Shown: piece after piece, positions 34,766 through 44,605 of the stretch
How the letters are laid out: every line of letters begins with the position of its first letter
How positions within the stretch are numbered: the first letter of the stretch is position 1
Assembly (NCBI GenBank): GCA_035325905.1
Contig: DAOKYY010000022.1
Location: 1 to 49,166 of the forward strand
Direction: 5' to 3'
From: DYGX01 sp035325905
GTDB taxonomy: Bacteria > Chloroflexota > Anaerolineae > Aggregatilineales > Aggregatilineaceae
Length of the DNA stretch: 49,166 bases
The notes under the pieces: generated by a model
Databases searched by the model: none
What the model was told of the DNA's origin: nothing
The model's input: only the letters and a program-made list of their open reading frames with translations
Position numbers and translations under genes: made by a program

Positions 34766-36211
34766 ATGCATGTTATTGCGGTCGATCTGGGAGCTGAGTC
34801 CGGGCGAGTGATGCGCGTCGGCTTTGACGGCGCGCGCCTGGAACAAACGGAAATTCACCGCTTCCCCAATGTCCCGGTGCCGGTGTGCGGCACGCTGTAC
34901 TGGGATGTGCTGCGCTTGTGGCACGAGATCATGAGCGGGATCGCGCAGGCGGTCGAGGGGGCGTCGAGCATCGGCGTCGACTCGTGGGGCGTAGACTTCG
35001 CGCTGCTCGATCGCAACGGCGACCTGCTCGCCAACCCGGTACACTACCGCGACAGCCGCACCGATGGCATGATGGAGTGGGTCTTTGAGCGCGTGCCGCG
35101 CCGCACGGTTTTCGAGCGAACAGGCATCCAGTTTATGGCGCTCAACACGCTCTACCAGATGGCGAGCCTGGTGGCCGCCAACAGCCCGCAGCTTGAACAG
35201 GCCACCCTGTATCTCACTTTCCCCGACTTATTCAATCACTGGCTGACCGGCGCGCGGGTCTGCGAGTTCACGCACGCCACTACGACCCAGATGTTCAACC
35301 CGCGCACCGGAAGCTGGGATGTCGAGACGCTGAGCGCGCTGAACATCCCGGCGGGCATCTTCCCGGAGATTGTGCAACCCGGCACCCGGCTCGGCGCCTA
35401 TCAGGGCGTGCCGGTGATGGCCGTCACCTCGCACGACACCGCCAGCGCGGTCGTGGCCGTGCCGGCCGCCCGCCCGAATTACGCCTATCTGAGCAGCGGC
35501 ACCTGGAGCCTGCTCGGCATGGAGCTGGACCACCCGGTGATCAACGACGCGAGCTATCAGGCGAATGTCACCAATGAAGGCGGCTACGGCGGGACGTATC
35601 GCTTCCTGAAAAACGTGGTCGGGCTGTGGATCGCGCAGCAATGCCGGGCCGCCTGGCGAAACGCCGGGACCGAGTATAGCTACGACGATCTGACGCGCCT
35701 GGCCGCCGCCGCCGAGCCGTTTCGCAGCCTGATCGACCCTGACGCGCCGGTCTTCAACGCGCCGGGCGACGATATGCCGGAGCGCGTCCAGACGTTCTGC
35801 GAGCGCACGGGGCAGCCTGTCCCGCAGACGGCCGGCCAGATCATGCGCGCCATCTACGAAAGCCTGGCCTGCAAGTATCGCTACGCGCTCGGCCAGTTGG
35901 TCGCTATCGCGCAGCGCCGGGTCGACGTGCTGCACGTCATCGGCGGCGGGGCGCGCAACGCGCTGCTGTGCCAGATGACCGCCGACTCGATCGGGCGCGA
36001 GGTCGTCGCCGGCCCCTTCGAGGCGACGGCGCTGGGCAACGCCATCGTCCAGTTGATCGCGCTGGGCGAGCTGGCGGACCTCCACGAAGCGCGCGAGGCC
36101 GTGCGCCGTTCGGTCGAGACGCACCACTACACGCCGCAGCAAACCAGCGGATGGGATGAGGTGTACGAGCGTTTTTGCCGGCTGGTCGCCACTGAGGAGG
36201 GCGCCGATTAA
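34766..36211 (+). CDS. rhaB: L-rhamnulokinase RhaB
   Basis: FGGY-family sugar kinase, 481 aa. It phosphorylates L-rhamnulose to L-rhamnulose-1-phosphate. The N-terminal ATP/phosphate motif 'AVDLGAESGRV', the 'SIGVDSWGVDFALLDRNG' block and 'YRDSRTDGMMEWVFERV' are RhaB hallmarks, as are 'SHDTASAVVAVPA', 'LSSGTWSLLGMEL' and the C-terminal 'HVIGGGARNALLCQM'. The start is uncertain: ATG 34766 is used here, but in-frame GTG codons at 34745 and 34757 are possible and no site is strong. It is the first gene of the rightward operon. Confidence 0.95.
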   Translation: MHVIAVDLGAESGRVMRVGFDGARLEQTEIHRFPNVPVPVCGTLYWDVLRLWHEIMSGIAQAVEGASSIGVDSWGVDFALLDRNGDLLANPVHYRDSRTDGMMEWVFERVPRRTVFERTGIQFMALNTLYQMASLVAANSPQLEQATLYLTFPDLFNHWLTGARVCEFTHATTTQMFNPRTGSWDVETLSALNIPAGIFPEIVQPGTRLGAYQGVPVMAVTSHDTASAVVAVPAARPNYAYLSSGTWSLLGMELDHPVINDASYQANVTNEGGYGGTYRFLKNVVGLWIAQQCRAAWRNAGTEYSYDDLTRLAAAAEPFRSLIDPDAPVFNAPGDDMPERVQTFCERTGQPVPQTAGQIMRAIYESLACKYRYALGQLVAIAQRRVDVLHVIGGGARNALLCQMTADSIGREVVAGPFEATALGNAIVQLIALGELADLHEAREAVRRSVETHHYTPQQTSGWDEVYERFCRLVATEEGAD

Positions 36212-36222
36212 GGGAGTAAGCT

Positions 36223-37779
<1,557 letters not shown>

Positions 37780-37781
37780 TC

Positions 37782-38792
37782 ATGGCAGCGACAAGCGAAC
37801 CCCTCAAGTCTCGAACCGCCCCGGCCGGTCTCTCGCTGCGGGGGCTGACCGGCCTCCTGGGCAGCCAGGAATTCATCGTCCTGCTGAGCATCGTGGTGCT
37901 GAGCCTGGTCGTTTACGCCGACAACGCGCGTTTCGGAACCGAGCGCAACCTGCTCAGTATCTTATCGAATGCCTCGTATGTAGCCGTCGCCGCGATTGGT
38001 ATGTCGCTGGTCATTATCACGAAGGGCATCGACGTGTCGGTCGGCGCGCTGATCGGCGTCCTGGCGACGATCGGGGGCCAGCTCGCGGTGCATGACTACC
38101 CGATCTGGCTGGCGTGGCTGGCGCCTATCCTGGCGGCGATCGTCGTCGAAGCGTTCGTTGGCTTTCTTGTGGCGTACCTGAATATCCCGGCCATCGTCGC
38201 GACGCTGGGCATGGCGAGCATCCTGCGGGGCGGCCTGATCGTCGTGACCGAAGGCGCGTGGATTTACGACATCCCGAAAGAGTTTTTTCTTTCGCAGCAA
38301 GTGTGGCTCGGCATCCCGGCCCCGATCTACTTCATGGTGGTTTTGGTGGTGCTGGCGGCGCTGTGGATGCGTTACAGCCAGACGGGCCGCGCCATTTATG
38401 CGGTAGGCGGTAACGCAGAAGCCGCACGCCTGTCGGGAATTTCTGAGAAGCGCATCCTGATGACCGTTTACATCCTGCATGGCCTGATGACGGGCGTTGC
38501 AGGGATGCTCTACGGCACGCAGTTCACCACGATCCAATCAGCCGCGCCGACTGGCCTGGAACTGATGATCATCTCGGCGGCGGTTATCGGTGGCGTGAGT
38601 GTGCTGGGTGGCAGCGGCACGGTGATCGGCGCGATGCTGGGCGCGATCCTGATCCGCACGATCCAATCCGGCATGATCTTCCTCAACGTTTCGGCGTATT
38701 GGCTCCAGGCAGTTCAGGGTCTTCTGATTCTTGTGACCGTGCTGGCAGATATCGTTCGTCGCCGGCGCCAGGCCGCGTCGATCGGAAAGTAG
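37782..38792 (+). CDS. sugar ABC importer permease, RbsC type (first)
   Basis: 336 aa with about nine or ten membrane helices of the BPD_transp_2 family. Typical blocks: 'VAAIGMSLVIITKGIDVSVGA' near 65-85, 'IPAIVATLGMASILRGG', 'YAVGGNAEAARLSGI' near 205-220, and 'AVIGGVSVLGGSGTVIGAMLGA'. The ATG at 37782 lies just after the ATPase gene's stop with AGGTG before it; a GTG two codons upstream overlaps that gene. It pairs with the next gene to form the membrane channel of the rhamnose importer. Confidence 0.94.
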   Translation: MAATSEPLKSRTAPAGLSLRGLTGLLGSQEFIVLLSIVVLSLVVYADNARFGTERNLLSILSNASYVAVAAIGMSLVIITKGIDVSVGALIGVLATIGGQLAVHDYPIWLAWLAPILAAIVVEAFVGFLVAYLNIPAIVATLGMASILRGGLIVVTEGAWIYDIPKEFFLSQQVWLGIPAPIYFMVVLVVLAALWMRYSQTGRAIYAVGGNAEAARLSGISEKRILMTVYILHGLMTGVAGMLYGTQFTTIQSAAPTGLELMIISAAVIGGVSVLGGSGTVIGAMLGAILIRTIQSGMIFLNVSAYWLQAVQGLLILVTVLADIVRRRRQAASIGK

Positions 38793-38800
38793 GGAGCACT

Positions 38801-39793
38801 ATGACCACACGTGAAGCGGAGCGGCAACCCTCTGACTTGACTTTAGCGCTTCGCTCCTTTTTCCTGGGGCAAGAAGGCGTCTTGACCTTTTTCCTGGTTG
38901 TCGCGGTCGTTGTGCTCACCTTTACGTCGTCGAACTTTCTGACGCGCGCCAACCTGCTGAACCAGCTGCGCCTGATGACGGAGGTCGGGCTGCTCGCCCT
39001 GCCGATGACGTTCATTATCATCACCGGCGGCATCGACATCTCGGTCGGCTCAATCTTCGGCTTCAGCGCGGTGATGCTCGGATGGCTATGGCAGGAAATG
39101 GGATTTCCTCTGGAACTTGCCATTCTAGCGAGCATTTTGATCGGGACGCTCTGCGGCTTGTTCAACGCTGTGTTCATCGTCTATGTGCGCGTGCCGCCCA
39201 TGATCATGACGCTGGCGACGCTGGCGCTCTATCGCGGCTTGGCCTACGGCATCAGCCAGGCCCGCTCGGCGCGCGGCTATCCCGAATGGTTCTTCCGTTT
39301 TGGGCAGGAAGACACGCTCGGCATCCCGACCCAGATCTGGTTCTTCCTCATCACGACGATCATCGCCTGGGTGCTGCTGGCGCGCACGCCGTTCGGACGC
39401 GGCATCTATGCGATCGGCAACAACGTCGTCGGCGCGCGCTTCAGCGGCATCCCGGTCGACCGCTACCTGCTGGCGATCTACACCGCGTCCGGGTTCATGG
39501 CCGGGCTGGCGGGCTTTCTCTTTACCTCGCGCGTCAGCACGACCCGCGCCGACGCCGGGACCGGGATGGAGATGGATGTCATCGCGGCGGTCGTCCTGGG
39601 CGGGACCAGCATCCTCGGCGGCATTGGGACCATCCCAGGCACTGTGCTCGGTCTGGTGCTGATTCAACTGCTGAAGAACGGCCTATCCCTATCGGGAGTG
39701 AAGGGCGACGCGACGATTGTGGTGATCGGCGTCGTCCTGATCCTTTCCATCACGCTCAACAACTTCCTCCAGCGTCGTTTCGCGCGAACTTAA
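38801..39793 (+). CDS. sugar ABC importer permease, RbsC type (second)
   Basis: 330 aa, same family as the gene before it and roughly collinear with it: 'LLALPMTFIIITGGIDISVGSIFG' near 63-86 (in part), 'VPPMIMTLATLALYRGLAYG', 'YAIGNNVVGARFSGIPVDRYL' and 'VVLGGTSILGGIGTIPGTVLG'. Two different permease genes per importer is the pattern of RhaPQ and LsrCD systems, as opposed to the single RbsC. The ATG follows AGGGAG, 8 bp after the previous stop codon. Confidence 0.94.
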   Translation: MTTREAERQPSDLTLALRSFFLGQEGVLTFFLVVAVVVLTFTSSNFLTRANLLNQLRLMTEVGLLALPMTFIIITGGIDISVGSIFGFSAVMLGWLWQEMGFPLELAILASILIGTLCGLFNAVFIVYVRVPPMIMTLATLALYRGLAYGISQARSARGYPEWFFRFGQEDTLGIPTQIWFFLITTIIAWVLLARTPFGRGIYAIGNNVVGARFSGIPVDRYLLAIYTASGFMAGLAGFLFTSRVSTTRADAGTGMEMDVIAAVVLGGTSILGGIGTIPGTVLGLVLIQLLKNGLSLSGVKGDATIVVIGVVLILSITLNNFLQRRFART

Positions 39794-39880
39794 AGGAGGT
39801 GGTATCGACTCAACACAGCGCAATGAGCTTTGGGACCTGAGATCTTTCTTCGCGGACTGTTGGTGTAGGAGAGAAATGGC

Positions 39881-41014
39881 ATGAAGAAGTTGCTTGTGAC
39901 CCTGATGCTGCTGGCGATGGTGGTCGCGCCGGTGCTCACCGCGCTGCCTGTCGCGGCGCAGGATGACCTGCCGACCGAGCCGCTGGCGTGCCCCGGCGAG
40001 GAAGAGGCCGCTCCGGCGGAGGGCGAAGAAGAGGCCACCGAGGAGCCGATGGAATATGACGGCGGCCAGCCGGTTAACCCGCCCGATCTGAAGGGCCAGG
40101 ACATCCGCGTCCTCGACCTGCCCAAGCTGATCGGGATCGCTTACTTCGCGGCGACGACCAAGGGCCTGAACGAGGCGGCGGAAGAGCTTGGCAACATGGA
40201 GATCATCACCGACGCCCCGACTGAGGCCAACGTCGACGATCAGATCACCTTCATCGAGAACTACGTCACGCAGGGCATCGACGTGATCGCGTTTGCGTCG
40301 AACGACCCGGTGGCGATCTCGCCCGCGCTGCGCAAGGCGCTGGAAGCTGGCGTGCGCGTAATTGGCTTCGACGCCAACTCCGAGCCGGACGCGCGCGAGT
40401 GGTTCGTCAACCAGGCCACCTTCAACGGCATGGCGAAGGCGATGGTCGACTCGATGGTTGAAGAAGTCGGCGAAGATGGCAACGTCGCGATCGTGACCAG
40501 CTCGCTGACTGCCCCCAATCAGAACCGCTGGATCTCGGAAATGCTCGCCTACGCCGAGAAGTGCTATCCTGACCTGAACTTCCTCGAAACCGTGCCGTCT
40601 GAAGAGGACCAGCAGCTCGCCTTCCAGCGCGCGCAGGAACTCGTCAACAAGTACGGCGAGGAACTGGACGGCATCTTTGCGATGTCGAGCGTGGCCGGCC
40701 CTGGCGTGGCGGACGCGCTGACCCAGATGGGCGTGTGCGATCAGACAATCTCGGTCGGGATCTCGACCCCCAACCAGATGCGCCCGTTCATCGAGAACGG
40801 CTGCGCGCCGAAGGTCGTGCTGTGGAACCCGGTTGACCTGGGCTACGCGACCGGGTACGTGATCCGTGCCGTGGTCGATGGCGAGCTGGTGCCGGGCGAC
40901 ACCGAGGTTGAAGCCGGGCGTCTGGGCACGCTGCCGGTCGTCAATGGCAGCGAGATTCTGCTCGGCCCGCCCACCGTCTTCACCAAGGACAACGTCGCTG
41001 ACTTCGACTTCTAG
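39881..41014 (+). CDS. sugar-binding protein of the rhamnose importer (RhaS/RbsB-like)
   Basis: 377 aa, of the periplasmic-binding-protein-like I superfamily (Peripla_BP_4). A signal peptide (1-26) ends PVAAQ without a lipobox. Then comes an unusual, strongly acidic, Glu/Ala/Pro-rich linker of about 30 residues (about 30-60) before the fold begins at 'GQDIRVLDLPKLIGIAYFAATTKGLNEAAEE'. 'IDVIAFASNDPVAISPALRKALEAGVRVIGFDA' (in short blocks) and 'DGIFAMSSVAGPGVADAL' are standard CUT2 receptor segments. RhaS-type receptors for L-rhamnose have this layout. A hairpin follows the stop codon. Confidence 0.93.
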   Translation: MKKLLVTLMLLAMVVAPVLTALPVAAQDDLPTEPLACPGEEEAAPAEGEEEATEEPMEYDGGQPVNPPDLKGQDIRVLDLPKLIGIAYFAATTKGLNEAAEELGNMEIITDAPTEANVDDQITFIENYVTQGIDVIAFASNDPVAISPALRKALEAGVRVIGFDANSEPDAREWFVNQATFNGMAKAMVDSMVEEVGEDGNVAIVTSSLTAPNQNRWISEMLAYAEKCYPDLNFLETVPSEEDQQLAFQRAQELVNKYGEELDGIFAMSSVAGPGVADALTQMGVCDQTISVGISTPNQMRPFIENGCAPKVVLWNPVDLGYATGYVIRAVVDGELVPGDTEVEAGRLGTLPVVNGSEILLGPPTVFTKDNVADFDF

Positions 41015-41033
41015 TCGCGCCCTGTAGGATCGA

Positions 41034-41060
41034 GGCAGCCCGGCGCCCCGTCGGGCTGCC
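41034..41060 (+). terminator. hairpin after the rhamnose-binding-protein gene
   Basis: A 9-bp perfect stem (41034-41042 with 41052-41060) and 9-nt loop, 19 bp past the stop codon. No T-run. It is comparable with the hairpins after the other five receptor genes. Confidence 0.68.
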
Positions 41061-41126
41061 CTTCCACCCAGCCTGGATGGCGATTGCTCATAAAGATTAC
41101 TCTTCAAACGCTTTTCTGCGGGCACA

Positions 41127-41160
41127 TTTCAAAAGACTTTTAGAGACTTTATGCGCGAAA
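41127..41160 (+). promoter_or_regulatory. possible internal operator before rhaI
   Basis: In the 200-bp gap between the receptor gene and rhaI, TTT triplets recur at 41127, 41138 and 41148, with GACTTT at both 41135 and 41145 (10-bp step) and a CGAAAAGT just after. This resembles the phased repeats at the rhaB promoter and hints at an internal regulated promoter, but no convincing -35/-10 pair is seen. Confidence 0.3.
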
Positions 41161-41214
41161 AGTGAGTTGGGCTTGCCGGGCGGAGCTAGAGGCTGAATTG
41201 AAGGTGCGGAAGCG

Positions 41215-42435
41215 ATGACGAACACTCGTAAAGCGTACGAGCTTTTGGCTGAGCAATTGGCCGCGCGCGGAATCGATGTCGACGCGGTGAAGGCTAAGAT
41301 CGCGCAGCAGGCGATTGAGACGCCGTCCTGGGGCTACGCGGACAGTGGCACGCGCTTCAAGGTCTTCCCCTGGCGCGGCGCGGCGCGCAGCGTGCACGAA
41401 AAGCTGGCCGACGCCGCCTACGTCCACCGCCTGACCGGCGCGGCGCCGTCGATCGCGCTGCACATCCCCTGGGACCTCACCGACGACTGGGCGGCGCTCA
41501 AGGACGAGGCCGAGTCGTTGGGGCTGAAGCTCGGCGCGATCAACCCGAACGTTTTTCAGGACGAGCAGTACAAGCTCGGCTCGCTCGCCAGCCCGGACCC
41601 CGCCGCCCGTGAGGACGCGATCGCGCACATGGTCGAGTGCTGCGACATTATGCGCCAGACCGGCAGCGACAGCCTCAGCATCTGGCTGGCGGATGGCACG
41701 AACTACGCCGGGCAGGACGATCTGCGCGACCGCAAGCACCGCCTCGAAGCGGGTCTGACCGAGGTCTATCGCCATCTGCCGCCGGGCGGGCGGATGCTGA
41801 TCGAGTATAAGTTCTTCGAGCCGGCGTTTTATCACACCGACCTGCCCGATTGGGGCACCGCCTACGCGCTGGCGCTCAAGCTCGGCCCGCAGGCCGAGGT
41901 GCTGGTCGATACCGGCCACCACGCGCAGGGCACGAACATCGCGCAGATCGTGGCCTTTCTGCTTGATGAAAGCAAGCTGGGCGGGTTCCACCTCAACAAC
42001 CGCAAATACGCGGACGACGACCTGATCGTCGGTTCCGTCGCGCCGTTCGAGCTGTTCACGATCTACTGCGAGCTGGTCAGCGCGGGCGATCTGGCGGCTA
42101 ACGTCGCCTACATGATCGACCAGAGCCACAACATCGAGCCGAAGCTGGAAGCGATGATCCAGAGCGTGATCAATTGCCAGATCGCGTACGCGAAGGCGCT
42201 GATCGTGGACTACGCGGCGTTGGTCGAAGCGCAGCGCGCGGGCGACGTGCTCGGCGCGCACCGCCTGTACATGGAAGCGTTCGAGACGGACGTGCGCCCG
42301 CTGCTGGCGAGGGTCCGCGAAGAGCAGGGCCGCCATCCCGACCCGATCGCGGCGCATCGCGCTGACGACTACGCCCGGCGTGTTGCGCAGGAGCGCGGCG
42401 TGGCGGCGTCTGCCGGTGGCTACCAGTTAGGCTGA
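41215..42435 (+). CDS. rhaI: L-rhamnose isomerase, RhaI type
   Basis: Converts L-rhamnose to L-rhamnulose; 406 aa TIM-barrel metalloenzyme. The sequence follows the Pseudomonas stutzeri RhaI type rather than E. coli RhaA: 'SWGYADSGTRFKVFPWRG' near 38-55, 'EKLADAAYVHRLTGAAPSIALHIPWD' (62-88, in part), 'VDTGHHAQGTNIAQIVAFLL' and 'GFHLNNRKYADDDLIVGS'. Metal ligands expected for the family are a Glu in 'LIEYKFFEP', Asp and His in 'LVDTGHH' and the Asp cluster 'YADDDL'. A purine-rich site precedes the ATG. It lies after the importer genes and 11 bp before rhaEW. Confidence 0.94.
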   Translation: MTNTRKAYELLAEQLAARGIDVDAVKAKIAQQAIETPSWGYADSGTRFKVFPWRGAARSVHEKLADAAYVHRLTGAAPSIALHIPWDLTDDWAALKDEAESLGLKLGAINPNVFQDEQYKLGSLASPDPAAREDAIAHMVECCDIMRQTGSDSLSIWLADGTNYAGQDDLRDRKHRLEAGLTEVYRHLPPGGRMLIEYKFFEPAFYHTDLPDWGTAYALALKLGPQAEVLVDTGHHAQGTNIAQIVAFLLDESKLGGFHLNNRKYADDDLIVGSVAPFELFTIYCELVSAGDLAANVAYMIDQSHNIEPKLEAMIQSVINCQIAYAKALIVDYAALVEAQRAGDVLGAHRLYMEAFETDVRPLLARVREEQGRHPDPIAAHRADDYARRVAQERGVAASAGGYQLG

Positions 42436-42446
42436 GGACGCGCATC

Positions 42447-44510
42447 ATGCCCGAAAATCTGTGGAACGCGCAGGACGCCGCCGCCCGGCCAGAGCTGGAC
42501 GGGCTGGTCTATCGCTCTAACCTGCTGGGGCGCGACCGCGCCGTGGTCAACATCTACGGCGGGAACACGTCCGCCAAGCTGACGCTGCTCGACCACCTGG
42601 GGCGCGCGACGCGCGTGCTGGCGGTCAAAGCGAGCGGCTCGGACGTGCTGACCATCACCGCCGGGCAGTTCGCGCTGCTCAAGCTGGATGAGATCGACCC
42701 GCTGTTCGCGCGCGACGAAATGACCGACGAGGCGATGACCGACTATCTCAGCCGGACCGCTTTCGAGCCGGGTCGCCCGCGCCAGAGCATCGAGACCCTG
42801 CTGCACGCCTTCACCCCTGCCGCGCACGTCGATCACACGCACCCGGACGCGGTGATCAGCATCGCCTGCGCACCGGATGGCGAGGCAGCGGCGCGTGACC
42901 TGTGGGGCGACCGGATGGCGTGGGTGCCGTACATCCGCCCCGGTTTCACGCTGAGCAAGTGGATCGGCGGCCAGGTGCGCGACAACCCGCAGATCGAGTG
43001 CGTCGTGATGGGCAAGCACGGCCTCGTCACGTGGGGGCCGGACACGAAAACCTGCTATGACACCACGATCCGCGTCATTCAGGAAGCGGAAGACTACGTC
43101 CGCGACAAGGCCGCTGGCAAGCGCGTCTTCGGCGCGGTGAAGGTCCCGCCGCTGGGCGCGGACGAGCGCCGCGCGATTGCGGCCCGCGTGCTGCCGGTGA
43201 TTCGCGGCGCGGTCAGCGACCGGCGCAGCGCCATCCTGTGCTTCGATGACTCCGAGCCGATCCTCGATTTCGCCAGCTATGAGCGCGCGCCGCAAGTGTC
43301 GCAGATCGGCGCGGCCTGTCCCGATCATCTGGTGCACGTCAAGCGCCAGCCGCTGTTCGTGGGCTGGCAGCCGGGCGACGGGGTCGAGGCGCTGGTCGAG
43401 GCGTTGCCCGGCCAGATTGCCGCTTATAAGGCGCGCTACGAAGCCTACTTTGAGGAGCACCGCGCGCCCGAAGACGAGATGGCCGATCCGTCGCCGCGCG
43501 TGATCCTGATCCCCGGCGTGGGCATGATCAACACCGGCAAGGACGCGCAAAACGCCGGCGTCAGCCGCCAGTTGTATCACCGCGCGGTCGCCGTGATCGC
43601 GGGCAGCGAGGCGCTGGGCGGCTTCAACAGCCTGACGCCCGCCGAAGCCTTCGCCATCGAATACTGGCCGCTGGAGCTGTATAAGCTCAAGCTGGCCCCG
43701 CCCGATCGCGATCTGGCGGGCAAAGTCGCGCTGATCACCGGCGCGGCGAGCGGGATTGGCCGCGCGACCGCCTACCGGCTGGCGCAGGACGGCGCGCACG
43801 TGGTCGTCTGCGACATCAACGCCGAGGCCGGGCGCGAAGTCGCACAGGACCTGAGCGACCGCTTCGGGATGAAGCGCGGCCTGTTCGTGCCGATGAACGT
43901 CACGCGCGAGGCCGAGGTGATCGACGCCTTCGAGCAGGCGGCGCTGGCGTTTGGCGGCGTGGACATCGTCGTCAATAACGCCGGGATCGCGGGCGGCCAG
44001 CCGATCGCCGAGACGACGCTGGCCGACTGGCAGCGCAACCAGGACGTGCTATCGACCGGCTATTTCCTGGTGGCGCGCGAGGCGTTCCGCCTGATGGAAG
44101 CCCAGGGCCAGGGCGGATCGCTGGTTTTTGTCACCAGCAAGAACGCGGTCGCCGCCGGGAAAGGCGCCAGCGCCTACAGCGCGGCCAAAGCCGCCGAGCT
44201 GCACCTGGCGCGCTGCCTGGCCGAAGAAGGCGGGCCGCTCGGCATCCGCGTCAACTCGGTTCTGCCGGACGCGGTCATTCGCGGCAGCAGCATCTGGGAC
44301 AGCCAGTGGAAGGCGGACCGGGCGCGCAATTACGGCATCGCGGAAGACGAGCTAGAGGGTTTCTACGCGCAGCGCAACACGCTGAAGGTTTCCGTGCTGC
44401 CCGAAGACGTGGCCGAGGCCATCAGCTTCCTGGCGGGTCCACGCGCCGCCAAGACGACCGGCGCGTTTATCACGGTCGATGGCGGCAACGTAACCGCTTA
44501 CGCGCGCTAG
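42447..44510 (+). CDS. rhaEW: bifunctional rhamnulose-1-phosphate aldolase / L-lactaldehyde dehydrogenase RhaEW
   Basis: 687 aa fusion. Residues 1 to about 410 are a class II aldolase ('YGGNTSAKL' near 33, zinc 'VDHTHPDAVI' near 130, 'GKHGLVTWG'), which splits L-rhamnulose-1-P into DHAP and L-lactaldehyde. Residues about 425-687 are an SDR dehydrogenase (TGAASGIG near 431, 'NNAGIAGG', catalytic YxxxK 'YSAAK' near 576), which oxidises L-lactaldehyde to L-lactate with NAD. The 'VTSKNAVAAGKGASAYSAAK' region is typical of RhaEW. Fused RhaEW proteins are known from Chloroflexus and Bacillus. Fusion allows direct handover of the toxic aldehyde. Confidence 0.96.
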   Translation: MPENLWNAQDAAARPELDGLVYRSNLLGRDRAVVNIYGGNTSAKLTLLDHLGRATRVLAVKASGSDVLTITAGQFALLKLDEIDPLFARDEMTDEAMTDYLSRTAFEPGRPRQSIETLLHAFTPAAHVDHTHPDAVISIACAPDGEAAARDLWGDRMAWVPYIRPGFTLSKWIGGQVRDNPQIECVVMGKHGLVTWGPDTKTCYDTTIRVIQEAEDYVRDKAAGKRVFGAVKVPPLGADERRAIAARVLPVIRGAVSDRRSAILCFDDSEPILDFASYERAPQVSQIGAACPDHLVHVKRQPLFVGWQPGDGVEALVEALPGQIAAYKARYEAYFEEHRAPEDEMADPSPRVILIPGVGMINTGKDAQNAGVSRQLYHRAVAVIAGSEALGGFNSLTPAEAFAIEYWPLELYKLKLAPPDRDLAGKVALITGAASGIGRATAYRLAQDGAHVVVCDINAEAGREVAQDLSDRFGMKRGLFVPMNVTREAEVIDAFEQAALAFGGVDIVVNNAGIAGGQPIAETTLADWQRNQDVLSTGYFLVAREAFRLMEAQGQGGSLVFVTSKNAVAAGKGASAYSAAKAAELHLARCLAEEGGPLGIRVNSVLPDAVIRGSSIWDSQWKADRARNYGIAEDELEGFYAQRNTLKVSVLPEDVAEAISFLAGPRAAKTTGAFITVDGGNVTAYAR

Positions 44511-44605
44511 CAAACCGGCGGTTAGCGGCCAGCACATGGCGCACTGCTCATTGGCAATCGCTCAGTGCTCTGAACACTTTGAGAGGAAAAAAAAGGACTT
44601 CATCG

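Noticed and set aside
44306..44605. N-terminal extension of the aldehyde ferredoxin oxidoreductase into rhaEW
   Set aside because: The extension is rhaEW read in another frame; conserved AOR sequence begins right at 44606 with its own ribosome site.
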